Shown here: piece after piece, positions 8,768-17,194 of the stretch
How positions within the stretch are numbered: position 1 is the stretch's first letter
Layout of the letters: the number at the start of each line of letters is the position of its first letter
NCBI GenBank assembly: GCA_012317185.1
Contig: CP048838.1
Span: forward strand, 434,001 to 498,000
DNA: 64,000 nt
Reading direction: 5' to 3'
DNA from: [Clostridium] innocuum
GTDB taxonomy: Bacteria; Bacillota_I; Bacilli_A; Erysipelotrichales; Erysipelotrichaceae
Notes under the pieces: generated by a model
What the model was told of the DNA's origin: nothing
The model's database searches: none
The model's input: only the letters and a program-made list of their open reading frames with translations
Translations under genes and position numbers: made by a program

Positions 8768-9430
8768 TTACATTCCGATGAATTCATCCACCGGCATGGA
8801 GAAAATAAGACCTTTGGCTTCGGTTTGAAGACCTGCAGCCATATTGATTTCATGCATGATCTGCTTGTAATTCTCATAGACGGATAAAATTACAACGATA
8901 TCCTTTTCACCCTGCAGCCTGATACCGAGAAAGGAGGTCGCATCATCCTCATGCAGAGAACGGGCATGGAGAACCGTACCACCGGTGGCGTTCGCTTCCT
9001 TGGCAGCTTCCATAACCTGATCACGCCAGCCGTGTTCTACGACCGCAATAACAAGCTCATACTTACGTTCCTTCTGTTCCATCTCTTCCTCCTCATAGAT
9101 TCTTCCACATAAAATTTTACGTTGAAACAGGCTGCTGATTCCACTCAGCGGCATGGTAAACATAATACCGTGCCCCATTTTTCTGATTTGTGTTTCCTTT
9201 GCGATCCGATGCATAACCTCATGCTCCAGCTGTGCAGGAAGGCAGCAGAATAGCAGCTCCTTATCCGTTTCACCGATTCCCAGATAATCCAGTAGATCAG
9301 AGCCTGCTGTTCCCAGTGCGAGAATGCCATAGGTGAAATACAGCTGGTATGATCGGCATAGCTCTGCGACCTGCTCTCCTTTATCCCGGTTTACAATAAT
9401 CACCAGACACTTAATTTTCTGTCCGCTCAT
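8768..9430 (-). CDS. Tandem P-II-like signalling protein
   Basis: The 220-residue protein is built from two P-II-like halves. Each ends in a related block (GIMFTMPLSGI near residue 95; GLIFSMPVDEFIGM at the C-terminus), and each starts with a hydrophobic strand (KCLVIIVN; YELVIAVVE). P-II proteins are trimeric, bind nucleotides or small ligands and gate transporters. It overlaps the end of the DUF1538 transporter gene by 20 bases and has a strong GAGGAGGT site, so the two are co-translated; it may gate that transporter. Confidence 0.8.
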   Translation of the reverse strand: MSGQKIKCLVIIVNRDKGEQVAELCRSYQLYFTYGILALGTAGSDLLDYLGIGETDKELLFCCLPAQLEHEVMHRIAKETQIRKMGHGIMFTMPLSGISSLFQRKILCGRIYEEEEMEQKERKYELVIAVVEHGWRDQVMEAAKEANATGGTVLHARSLHEDDATSFLGIRLQGEKDIVVILSVYENYKQIMHEINMAAGLQTEAKGLIFSMPVDEFIGM

Positions 9431-10928
9431 TTATGACCTCCTCAAACTCCATGATGCTATCCTCCTGCAGCTCCCCGGCAGCTGTCTTTTTATGCTTTGT
9501 CATCACCAGACCAAGAATCTGGATGGTCAGAAGCGGTGTCATTGCCACCATCGCTACAATGCCGAATGCATCCAGTAAAACATTTCCCCCAAGCTGCTCA
9601 CAGGCACCCATGGCAAACGGCAGCAGGAAGGTGGCTGTCATCGGACCGCTGGCTACACCGCCGGAATCAAAGGCGATGCCTGTAAATACGTTAGGTACAA
9701 AGAAGCTCAGTATAATTGCTGTAAGATACCCCGGAATCAGAAATACCATGATGCTGATTCCGCTCAATATGCGCAGCATGGCGATTCCAAGCGATATGCC
9801 AACACCGATTGAAAGAGAATACAGCATGGCCTTCGTCGATATGGTACCTGATGAAATATCCTCCACCTGACGGGTAAGCACATGCACAGCCGGCTCCGCC
9901 TTCACAATGAAGAAGCCGATCAGCACGCCGATGGGGATTAAAATCCAGTTATAGGACAAGGCTGCTATCTGCGTTCCTATGAAATAACCGGCGGGCATGA
10001 AGCCGACATTGACTCCGCATAGGAACAGAATAAGACCGAGAAAGGTATACAGAGCGCCAACGAGAATTTTAATGATGGCACGTTTGTTGAAATAGCTGCT
10101 GATAAGCTGAAACAGGAGAAAGAAGCACAGGATGGGAAGCAGTGCCTTGCTTACCTCCCACATGTAATGCGGCAGCTCTGTCAGAAAAATCCGAATGACA
10201 TCCTTGCTTGTTTCCACATAAGCCATTTCAAACGGTGTATATGTCGCACCCTGTGGCTCATACAGAATGCCCAGCAGCAGGACAGCCAGAATCGGACCGA
10301 TGCTGCACAGCGCTACGATACCAAAGCTCTCCTCTTCTGCATGCTTCTGCGTGACATTGGCCATACCAATGCCCAGTGCCATGAGAAAGGGGACCGTGAT
10401 TGGACCGGTTGTAACCCCGCCGCTGTCAAAGGCCACTGCCATGAAGGTATCCATGGAAAAGTAGGCAAGTATAAATACCAGTGCATAAAACAGCATAAGC
10501 AGATATTTCAAATTCCAGTGAAACAGAATTCTCAGCAAAGCCATGACCAGAAAGAAGCCGACACCGGCAGCGACTGTCCAGATTAACGTGTTGTCCGGAA
10601 TACCGGGAACCTGATGTGCAAGCACTGTGAGATCAGGCTCTGCAATCGTTATGATAAAGCCGATGACAAAGGTGATGCATACCATAAGACATCTTTTTTT
10701 TGACGTGCTGAGCATGGTGCCGATGCCCTCTCCCATTAGCATCATGGACATATCCGCACCCAGGGAAAAAAGTCCCATGCCGATAATCAGCATTACGGCA
10801 CCACAGGCAAACAGCAGCATGGTACCCACCGGCATCGGAGTGATTGTGATACTTAATAAAAATACAATACAGGTAATCGGCAATACAGAGGATACTGCTT
10901 CTTTGATTTTGTTTTTCAGTTTTGTCAT
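9411..10928 (-). CDS. DUF1538-family membrane protein (putative transporter)
   Basis: The 505-residue protein has about 12-14 hydrophobic helices. It is an internal duplication: the signature AFDSGGVTTGPITVPF in the first half recurs as AFDSGGVASGPMTATF in the second. Such inverted or direct repeats are usual in secondary transporters, where the repeated polar signature forms the substrate site. The start has AGAGGTGA eight bases upstream. The substrate of DUF1538 proteins is not known to me. The partner P-II-like gene follows directly, as commonly seen for this family. Confidence 0.85.
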   Translation of the reverse strand: MTKLKNKIKEAVSSVLPITCIVFLLSITITPMPVGTMLLFACGAVMLIIGMGLFSLGADMSMMLMGEGIGTMLSTSKKRCLMVCITFVIGFIITIAEPDLTVLAHQVPGIPDNTLIWTVAAGVGFFLVMALLRILFHWNLKYLLMLFYALVFILAYFSMDTFMAVAFDSGGVTTGPITVPFLMALGIGMANVTQKHAEEESFGIVALCSIGPILAVLLLGILYEPQGATYTPFEMAYVETSKDVIRIFLTELPHYMWEVSKALLPILCFFLLFQLISSYFNKRAIIKILVGALYTFLGLILFLCGVNVGFMPAGYFIGTQIAALSYNWILIPIGVLIGFFIVKAEPAVHVLTRQVEDISSGTISTKAMLYSLSIGVGISLGIAMLRILSGISIMVFLIPGYLTAIILSFFVPNVFTGIAFDSGGVASGPMTATFLLPFAMGACEQLGGNVLLDAFGIVAMVAMTPLLTIQILGLVMTKHKKTAAGELQEDSIMEFEEVINERTEN

Positions 10929-11248
10929 TGATTCACCTCTCTTTTCATTCTCTATACATCTTATAGTTCTATTTTAACATGTATGATTGTCTTGTGACTG
11001 TTTACATATAGTTCAAATCAATGGATGGTATACATTATATGGATAAGTATCCATTGATTTCTAACGGCTTGTATTCCACAATCGTTCGGATAGGGGTCAG
11101 CATTGTCAGCTGTTGTATACAGGAAAAAGAAAGCTTGCAGATTGTAATATCGGATATCCTGTACGGTGTGGTCACACTTTTTTTAAAGCTGACAGGTAAA
11201 GTGTTTATTTATGTAGAAAAATAATACAATATGTGGTAAAATCTTTAC
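10929..11248 (+). other. Divergent intergenic region
   Basis: This 320-base AT-rich stretch separates the minus-strand DUF1538 operon from the riboswitch-led purine operon. It must hold promoters for both. Only weak matches are seen (TACAAT near 11225 and TAAAAT near 11236 for the plus strand), and no gene is supported. Confidence 0.5.
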
Positions 11249-11338
11249 GTTTCGTATAATTCGCGTGGTATGGTGCGAATGTCTCTACCCCAGACCGATA
11301 CCTCTGGGACTACGGAACTGATCATTTTATTATATCTA
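11249..11338 (+). promoter_or_regulatory. Purine riboswitch, guanine/hypoxanthine class
   Basis: The aptamer has the conserved junction and loops of purine riboswitches: TTCGTATAAT at the 5' P1/J1-2, GGTATGG in the L2 region, TCTACC in J2/3, and GACTACGGAA at J3/1 and 3' P1. The specificity base in GACTA is C, which pairs with guanine or hypoxanthine; adenine-specific aptamers have T there. It precedes a purine permease gene and, beyond it, a xanthine dehydrogenase-type operon. Confidence 0.93.
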
Positions 11339-11350
11339 TGATAAAAGATT

Positions 11351-11381
11351 GGTTCCCGCATAATCGACGGGAACTTTTTTC
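11351..11381 (+). terminator. Riboswitch-controlled terminator
   Basis: GTTCCCG pairs with CGGGAAC and a T6 run follows. The 5' arm (GTTCC) can also pair with GGAAC at the 3' side of the aptamer P1, giving an antiterminator. Guanine binding should therefore stop transcription before the permease gene. Confidence 0.88.
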
Positions 11382-11397
11382 ATTGAAGGAGAACGTA

Positions 11398-12708
11398 ATG
11401 GAAGAGAAAAAGAAAGACTCCATCTATGAACTGGATGGAACGGTACCGCTGAAAAAAGCGCTGCCACTTGGGATTCAGCATATTCTTGCGATGTTTCTGG
11501 GGAATGTATCCCCGCTGATTATCGTCTGCGGTATGCTGGAAATGAGCGGTGTATTAAAAATGACACTGATTCAGAATGCTATGTTTGTCGCAGGTATTGC
11601 GACCCTGTTTCAGCTGTATCCGTTTTGGAAAATCGGAAGCGGACTGCCAATCGTAATGGGTACCAGCTCCGGCTTTATCGGAACAGCAAAGGCCATTGGG
11701 GCGGCGTTTGGGTACGGTGCCCTGATGGGGGCGAGCTTTATCGGTGGTATTTTTGAAATGGTAATGGGGTATTTCATCAAGCCGCTGCGTAAGCTGTTTC
11801 CACCGGTTGTGACCAGTCTGGTCATCATTTCGATCGGACTTTCCCTGCTGCCGGTAGGAATCAACTACTTCGGAGGAGGAAACGGCGCTGCAGATTTCGG
11901 AAGCACCAATCATCTGCTTGTTGGAACCTTCGTTATCATTGTCATATTGATTGCCAAGCAGTTTAAGGGAGCAATAAACAATGCCTCTATACTGATTGGT
12001 ATCGTCGCAGGCTATATTCTGGCTATTATACTCGGTATGGTGGACTTTACACAGGTGTCCTCTGCCAGCTGGTTTGCACTTCCGGCCTTTATGCCGGTAG
12101 CCTTTGAGTTTAATTCGCAGGCAATTATAGCGATGGGAATCATGTTCATCGCAACGACTGTGGAAACGATCGGAGATGTTTCCGGTGTCGCAAACGGCGG
12201 GTTGAACCGGGAAGCCACAGACAAAGAGCTGCAAGGCGGTGTTATGGCTGATGGTCTTGGTTCTATTCTGGGCGCAATCTTCGGTGTACTGCCAAACACC
12301 TCCTTTTCACAGAATGTCGGTCTTGTCGCTGTAACAAAGGTCGTTAACCGCTTTGTTATTATGACAGGTGCTGTATTCCTGATTCTGTGCGGATTCTGTC
12401 CGAAGCTGAGTGCCTTATTCTCCGTTATGCCGCAGTCTGTGTTAGGTGGTGCCGCTGTCATTATGTTTGCCATGATTTTGGTCAGTGGTATCCAGTCTTT
12501 AACAAGAGAGCCGCTGGATGAGCGTAACGGTCTGATCGTTGCTCTGGCCATCGGTCTGGGCGTGGGAATCGGAAATGTACCAGCTGTTCTTGCACAGCTT
12601 CCTTCCTGGGTTGGAAACATCTTTGCACAGAACGGTATCATCATGACCTTTGTGATTGCTACGGTATTGAATCTGATTCTGCCAAAGAAAAAGAGCGAAG
12701 AGGAATAG
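11398..12708 (+). CDS. NCS2-family purine (xanthine/uric acid) permease
   Basis: The 436-residue membrane protein has the nucleobase-ascorbate transporter fold with about 14 helices. QHILAMFLGNVSPL lies near the N-terminus, VETIGDVSGVA carries the family Glu of helix 8, and the signature block NTSFSQNVGLVAVTKV follows. NCS2 proteins import xanthine, uric acid or related bases by proton symport. The ATG at 11398 has GAAGGAGA upstream; the in-frame ATG at 11338 lies in the riboswitch leader. Riboswitch and neighbours point to xanthine or hypoxanthine. Confidence 0.92.
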   Translation: MEEKKKDSIYELDGTVPLKKALPLGIQHILAMFLGNVSPLIIVCGMLEMSGVLKMTLIQNAMFVAGIATLFQLYPFWKIGSGLPIVMGTSSGFIGTAKAIGAAFGYGALMGASFIGGIFEMVMGYFIKPLRKLFPPVVTSLVIISIGLSLLPVGINYFGGGNGAADFGSTNHLLVGTFVIIVILIAKQFKGAINNASILIGIVAGYILAIILGMVDFTQVSSASWFALPAFMPVAFEFNSQAIIAMGIMFIATTVETIGDVSGVANGGLNREATDKELQGGVMADGLGSILGAIFGVLPNTSFSQNVGLVAVTKVVNRFVIMTGAVFLILCGFCPKLSALFSVMPQSVLGGAAVIMFAMILVSGIQSLTREPLDERNGLIVALAIGLGVGIGNVPAVLAQLPSWVGNIFAQNGIIMTFVIATVLNLILPKKKSEEE

Positions 12709-12709
12709 T

Positions 12710-13213
12710 ATGAAGATTTTCCTGACTGGACAGAAACAGATTGGAAAATCGACCTGCATTCAGGAATGTATCCGGGAGTGTCATAAGTCTGTCTGCGGCT
12801 TTCTGACACTCCCTTTTTATGAGGAACAGCGGCGAGCCGGCTTTTATCTGCATGCGCTGCATGCAATGGAGCACAACGATCAGCGCTTTTCGATGCAGCA
12901 TGAAACGTGGAACGAAGTGATACCGGGAATATTCAACAGCTTTGGCACACAGCTGTTACAGCAGGCGTGCAGGCTGCAGGAGCATATCCTGATTCTGGAT
13001 GAAATCGGACATCTGGAACAAAAGGAAACCATATACCTGCAAACACTGCTGGATAGTATAGATAAATTTCCAAACATTCTTGGTGTTTTAAAGAAATATG
13101 ATATACAATATATTCATGAAATAGCAGCCAGAAAAGATGTGATCGTCTTTGATTTGGATGTGATGGCATATGAGGATGTAAAAAAATACATTCTGAAAGC
13201 AATGGGAGGCTAA
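12710..13213 (+). CDS. P-loop nucleoside-triphosphatase (NTPase_1/DUF265 type)
   Basis: The 167-residue protein has a P-loop near its start (GQKQIGKST, residues 7-15), a Walker B-like ILILDEIGHLE near residue 100, and a short C-terminal part, as in small THEP1-like nucleoside-triphosphatases. The start lies two bases after the permease stop, so they are one transcript. In molybdoenzyme operons such NTPases may act on cofactor nucleotides or assist maturation; that role is inferred from context only. Confidence 0.75.
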   Translation: MKIFLTGQKQIGKSTCIQECIRECHKSVCGFLTLPFYEEQRRAGFYLHALHAMEHNDQRFSMQHETWNEVIPGIFNSFGTQLLQQACRLQEHILILDEIGHLEQKETIYLQTLLDSIDKFPNILGVLKKYDIQYIHEIAARKDVIVFDLDVMAYEDVKKYILKAMGG

Positions 13214-13216
13214 GAT

Positions 13217-14221
13217 ATGAAAAGGTTTTTAATGACAGCTATGTCTGCTATTATGGCGCTGTCTCTGATGGCGTGTACGGATACAGGCAAGGAAGATGAA
13301 AAAAAAGTAAGTGAAGGCTTTATCATTACCGATCAGGCCGGCAGAAAGGTAAATTTCGATAAGCCTGCAGAGAAGGCGATCAGCGGATATTATATCGCAA
13401 CAAGTACGGTGATTGGTCTTGGTCAGAAGGACAAGCTTGTCGGTGTGGAAATGAAAGCGGATCAGCGTGAAATTTATAAGCAGGCTGCTCCTGAAATCCT
13501 GGAGCTTCCGGCAATGGGAAATAAAAAGTCCTTTAATGTAGAGGCTGCCATCAAAACGCGGGCGGATGTTGCATTTCTGCCGATTGCTTTGAAGAGCTAT
13601 GTCGGAAAGCTGGAGGACGCTGGAATGAAGGTTATCCTGTTGAATCCGGAAACACAGACGGAATATGATGAAGCGGTCAATCTCATCGCAATTGCACTCG
13701 GTGCAAGAGAGGAAGCACAGAATTATTTCAACTATCGTGATGTACTGATGGAAAAATACATAACGGATACCGGAGTAGCAAAGAAGGTGTATATGTCCGG
13801 CAGCAGTCTGCTGGAGGGAGCAGGCTCCGATATGTTCCAGAACAGCCTCCTGAAGAGTGCGAAGGCTGAAAATGTCATGGCAAAGGCTGGAAAGGGCTGG
13901 AGTACGATTGGGAAAGAAACCCTGCTGGATATGAATCCGGATGTGATTTTCCTTGAAAACGGCGGTGCAGATGTGAAGCGTGTTTTGCAGGATTCCGCAC
14001 TGTCTTCCTTAAACGCGGTAAAGAAGAAGCAGGTGTATGAATTCCCAAGTCCGCTGGAAACCTGGGATACCCCGAATCTGTCCAGCTGTCTGGGTGCACT
14101 GTGGGCATATGCAACGCTGTATCCGGATAATCTTTCCATGGATACAGTAAAGCAGGAAGCAAAGGACTTTTACCGTACCTTCTATCACATAGAAGTAAAG
14201 GACAGCGATCTGGGCCTGTGA
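13217..14221 (+). CDS. ABC transporter substrate-binding lipoprotein (iron-siderophore/oxyanion class)
   Basis: The 334-residue protein has a lipoprotein signal peptide with the lipobox LMAC (lipidated Cys at about residue 20). The mature part is a two-lobed class III binding protein (TroA/BtuF-like), with ITDQAGRKVNFDKPAEKAI at the start of the fold. Family substrates are siderophores, haem, cobalamin, or molybdate/tungstate as in MolA. Lying between a purine permease and a molybdoenzyme, it more probably binds molybdate or tungstate than iron, but residues alone do not decide it. Confidence 0.88.
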   Translation: MKRFLMTAMSAIMALSLMACTDTGKEDEKKVSEGFIITDQAGRKVNFDKPAEKAISGYYIATSTVIGLGQKDKLVGVEMKADQREIYKQAAPEILELPAMGNKKSFNVEAAIKTRADVAFLPIALKSYVGKLEDAGMKVILLNPETQTEYDEAVNLIAIALGAREEAQNYFNYRDVLMEKYITDTGVAKKVYMSGSSLLEGAGSDMFQNSLLKSAKAENVMAKAGKGWSTIGKETLLDMNPDVIFLENGGADVKRVLQDSALSSLNAVKKKQVYEFPSPLETWDTPNLSSCLGALWAYATLYPDNLSMDTVKQEAKDFYRTFYHIEVKDSDLGL

Positions 14222-14222
14222 T

Positions 14223-15191
14223 ATGAGACGCAGATTCTGGCTTGGACTGCTGCTGGCAGTGCTGGCTCTGGGTTCTCTGTGCGCAGGCAGATACGGCAGC
14301 AGCCTTTCGGATATCGCAAGGGCGCTGCTGTTTTCCGGTGATGAGCTGACACAGTCACTGGTGTGGAATCTGCGGATGCCAAGGATTCTTCTGGTCAGTA
14401 TCAGCGGTGCGGCACTGGCGGTATCCGGCGTTGTCTATCAGACGATTTTCCGAAATCCCCTGGCTAGCGGTGATGTTATCGGTGCAAGCAGCGGCTGTTC
14501 TCTGGGTGCGGTGTTTGCGATACTTTTCTATCAGGAATCCTGGTTTATCGAGCTGTGTGCCTTTCTTACAGGTATGCTGCTGGTTATTCTGACCTTTCTG
14601 CTTGCCTCCCGCGTCAGAGGGAACAGAATCCTGAATCTGGTGGTTGCCGGATTGATTCTGCAGGCGGTTGCGACCTCTCTCATGATGATGATGAAGCTGT
14701 ATGCAGATCCTGCAACGCAGCTGGCAAATATGGAATACTGGCTGATGGGCGGGTTCTCCGATGCCTCGTGGTCTGCCGTCTTTCTTACCCTTGTGCTGTG
14801 CACACTTGGAATGAGTGGCTTGTATCTGCTGCGCTGGCAGATACAGCTGCTTTCATTTGGAGAAGAGGCCTCTACCCTTGGCGTCAATGTGAAGCTCATA
14901 CGATGGGTATCCCTGCTTCTGGCTACCCTTCTGATTTCCAGTGTGATCAGTGTTGCGGGAATCGTCAGCTGGGTTTCTCTGCTGATACCCCATATTATCC
15001 GTATCGCCTGTCGCAAGCCGATTTCACAGACGATGGGAATTACAGCAGTCAGCGGAGCGATCTTTCTGCTTCTGTGCGATACACTGGCACGGACCCTTAT
15101 GACGATTGAAATACCCATCAGCATACTTACCAGTCTGTTCGGTGCTCTTGCACTTGTAGTACTATTCGTGAAGGGAAGGCTGCATTTATGA
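14223..15191 (+). CDS. FecCD-type ABC transporter permease
   Basis: The 322-residue protein has about 9-10 membrane helices. Family blocks are WNLRMPRILLVSISGAALAV near residue 45, RNPLASGDVIGASSGCSLGA near 77, and IVSWVSLLIPHIIRI near 253, the last being the coupling region that contacts the ATPase. It starts one base after the binding-protein stop and overlaps the ATPase gene by four bases. It is the membrane pore of the MolBCA- or FecBCD-like importer, probably as a homodimer. Confidence 0.92.
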   Translation: MRRRFWLGLLLAVLALGSLCAGRYGSSLSDIARALLFSGDELTQSLVWNLRMPRILLVSISGAALAVSGVVYQTIFRNPLASGDVIGASSGCSLGAVFAILFYQESWFIELCAFLTGMLLVILTFLLASRVRGNRILNLVVAGLILQAVATSLMMMMKLYADPATQLANMEYWLMGGFSDASWSAVFLTLVLCTLGMSGLYLLRWQIQLLSFGEEASTLGVNVKLIRWVSLLLATLLISSVISVAGIVSWVSLLIPHIIRIACRKPISQTMGITAVSGAIFLLLCDTLARTLMTIEIPISILTSLFGALALVVLFVKGRLHL

Positions 15192-16006
15192 TTTCCATAC
15201 AACATCTATCGGTACAGCTGCAGGGCAGAGACATTTTAAAGGATATCAGCTTTGCGATACCAAAGGGCCGCATCGTTATGCTGCTGGGAGAGAACGGCAG
15301 CGGGAAAACAACACTGATTCGTTCCCTTCTGCAATATATTCCCTATAAAGGCTGTATCTTGCATGACAAGAGCGATATACATTCGCTGAAGCAGCGACAG
15401 CTTGCCGCTTTGTTCAGCTATGTTCCCCAGATTAAGGAAACCGTAGAGGATCTTGCGGTGGAGGAATGTATCGTAAGCGGCTTTGCACGTACACTCTCCC
15501 CGTTTGCCCTGCCTTCGAAAAAACAGTACGAGCAGGTGCATGCACTGTTAAAGGACTGGAACCTGTCCCATATTGAAGGAAAATTATTACAGGAAATCAG
15601 CGGTGGAGAATTGCAGATGACCTATGTTGCCAGAGCCTTTTTACAGGATGCCGCCCTTATGGTGATGGATGAGCCGTGTACCTATCTGGATTATCGGCGC
15701 CAGCATCAGTTTCTGCAGGAGATGCTGCGGCTGAAGCTTCAGGGAAGAAGTATGCTGATCAGTATGCATGATCCCAACCTGGCCCTGCAGTATGCGGATG
15801 AGCTTGTGCTGCTGCATCAGGGAAAGCTGTATGCACATATACGCGGGCCGCGTCCAGAAATGACGGCAGCCTGCTGTACGTATTATAATGAACTGTACGG
15901 GGATACCTTTACAGTGATTGGAACTAAGAGTGAACCTACTCTTATATGGAAGGAGAATAACTATGCTGACGATTCAGCAATACTGCAAGGCAAAGAGCCT
16001 CGATGA
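15188..16006 (+). CDS. ABC transporter ATP-binding protein of the FecCD-type importer
   Basis: The 272-residue ATPase has Walker A GENGSGKTT (about residues 35-43), Q loop SYVPQIKE, signature SGGELQM, Walker B ALMVMDEPCTYLD and an H-loop His in LISMHDP. All catalytic residues are intact. The C-terminus overlaps the next gene by 44 bases, which is unusually long; the last 15-20 residues are not conserved. It powers import of the ligand caught by the adjacent lipoprotein. Confidence 0.93.
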   Translation: MISIQHLSVQLQGRDILKDISFAIPKGRIVMLLGENGSGKTTLIRSLLQYIPYKGCILHDKSDIHSLKQRQLAALFSYVPQIKETVEDLAVEECIVSGFARTLSPFALPSKKQYEQVHALLKDWNLSHIEGKLLQEISGGELQMTYVARAFLQDAALMVMDEPCTYLDYRRQHQFLQEMLRLKLQGRSMLISMHDPNLALQYADELVLLHQGKLYAHIRGPRPEMTAACCTYYNELYGDTFTVIGTKSEPTLIWKENNYADDSAILQGKEPR

Positions 16007-16736
16007 AGCATATGAGCTTCTGCAGAAAAACCGAATGAATCAGATTATCGCTGGAATGCTGTGGCTGCGTATGCAGGAACGTACGATTCCGGTCGCCATT
16101 GATTTATGTGATTTGCATCTGGATATGATTGAAGAAGATGAGGACAGCTTCACGATTGGTGCTATGACCTCTTTGCGTGCACTGGAAACCCATGAAGGTC
16201 TGCAAGAAGCATTCGGATCGCTGTTAAAGGATGCACTGAAGGATATCGTAGGAGTACAGTTTCGAAATACTGCTACGCTGGGAGGCTCCTTGTATTCCCG
16301 CTTCGGCTTTTCTGATGTACTATGCGCATTGCTTTGTCTGGATGCAGAGGTGATTCTGTATAAACAGGGAAGAATTTCCTTACAGGAGTATGCAGCCATG
16401 CCGTATGAACGGGATATTCTGACGCATGTCGTGCTGAAAAAGGAGCCGGTAAACACAGCCTTTGCCTGTGTGCGAAGAAGTGCTACGGATCTTCCGGTTC
16501 TGAATATGTCTGCCGCAAAAGCAGGGGAATCTCTGCGTATTGTCGCAGGTTCCCGCCCAAAACGTGCGCAGCGTTTTACCATGCCCTGGAGTGAGGATCA
16601 GGAAATGATCGCAAAGCATATGCAGGCGTGTGTGGAATGTGAAGATAATATGCGGGGGAGTGCAGAATATCGTTCTGCTTTGATCTATGCATTAACGCTG
16701 CGTCTTTTGAAACAGCTGAAGGAGGATGCCGCATGA
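15963..16736 (+). CDS. xdhB: Xanthine dehydrogenase-type FAD-binding subunit
   Basis: The 257-residue protein belongs to the CoxM/XdhB flavin-subunit family. It shows the degenerate N-terminal FAD site (NRMNQIIAGMLWLRMQ, replacing the usual AGGT-type loop), IGAMTSLRALE, and the second FAD loop QFRNTATLGGSLYSR. It transfers electrons from the iron-sulphur clusters to FAD and on to NAD or another acceptor. The ATG at 15963 has GGAAGGAGA upstream, inside the end of the ABC ATPase gene. The absence of the canonical GGT loop is odd but seen in some anaerobe homologues. Confidence 0.85.
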   Translation: MLTIQQYCKAKSLDEAYELLQKNRMNQIIAGMLWLRMQERTIPVAIDLCDLHLDMIEEDEDSFTIGAMTSLRALETHEGLQEAFGSLLKDALKDIVGVQFRNTATLGGSLYSRFGFSDVLCALLCLDAEVILYKQGRISLQEYAAMPYERDILTHVVLKKEPVNTAFACVRRSATDLPVLNMSAAKAGESLRIVAGSRPKRAQRFTMPWSEDQEMIAKHMQACVECEDNMRGSAEYRSALIYALTLRLLKQLKEDAA

Positions 16737-17194
16737 ATGTAACAATTACCGTAAATGGAAAACGAATACAGGCAGATGTTCCTGCAGGGCAGACGCTGCT
16801 GCAGTTTCTGCGCGAACAGGGCTACAGGAGTGTGAAATGCGGCTGTGAAACGACAAACTGCGGCTTATGCAGCGTATGGATGGATGAAAAAACAGTGCTG
16901 TCCTGCAGTGTGCCTGTGGGACGCGCGGATGGTCATCGCATTACCACGCTGGAGGGTGTGGAAAAAGAGGCAAAGGAATTTGCGGATTTTATGGCAAAAG
17001 AGGGGGCGGAGCAATGTGGATTCTGTTCACCGGGAATGATGATGCAGGTGCTTGCCATGAAAAAGGAAAACAGGACTTGGACAGATGAGGAAATCAAGCA
17101 CTGGCTGGCAGGGAATCTTTGTCGCTGTACCGGCTATATGGGACAGCTTCGTGCCATCAGAGCCTGGCTTTTGAAAGGAGGGGAAGCCGCATGA
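16733..17194 (+). CDS. xdhC: Xanthine dehydrogenase-type 2Fe-2S subunit
   Basis: The 153-residue protein carries both [2Fe-2S] sites of the CoxS/XdhC family. The N-terminal plant-ferredoxin type is CGCETTNCGLCSVWMD with a further Cys at VLSCSV; the C-terminal type is QCGFCSPGMMMQ and NLCRCTGY. All eight cysteines are present. It passes electrons from the molybdenum centre to the flavin subunit. It overlaps the FAD gene by four bases and the molybdenum subunit gene by four. Confidence 0.95.
   Translation: MNVTITVNGKRIQADVPAGQTLLQFLREQGYRSVKCGCETTNCGLCSVWMDEKTVLSCSVPVGRADGHRITTLEGVEKEAKEFADFMAKEGAEQCGFCSPGMMMQVLAMKKENRTWTDEEIKHWLAGNLCRCTGYMGQLRAIRAWLLKGGEAA

Noticed and set aside
9433..10977. 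Plus-strand open frames opposite the DUF1538 gene
   Set aside because: They mirror the minus-strand coding region and lack ribosome sites and recognisable domains.
11021..11224. A 67-codon open frame between the DUF1538 and permease operons
   Set aside because: It has no ribosome site, no recognisable domain and ends in the promoter region.
11338..11397. N-terminal extension of the purine permease from ATG 11338
   Set aside because: It lies inside the riboswitch expression platform and terminator; the ATG at 11398 has a proper ribosome site.
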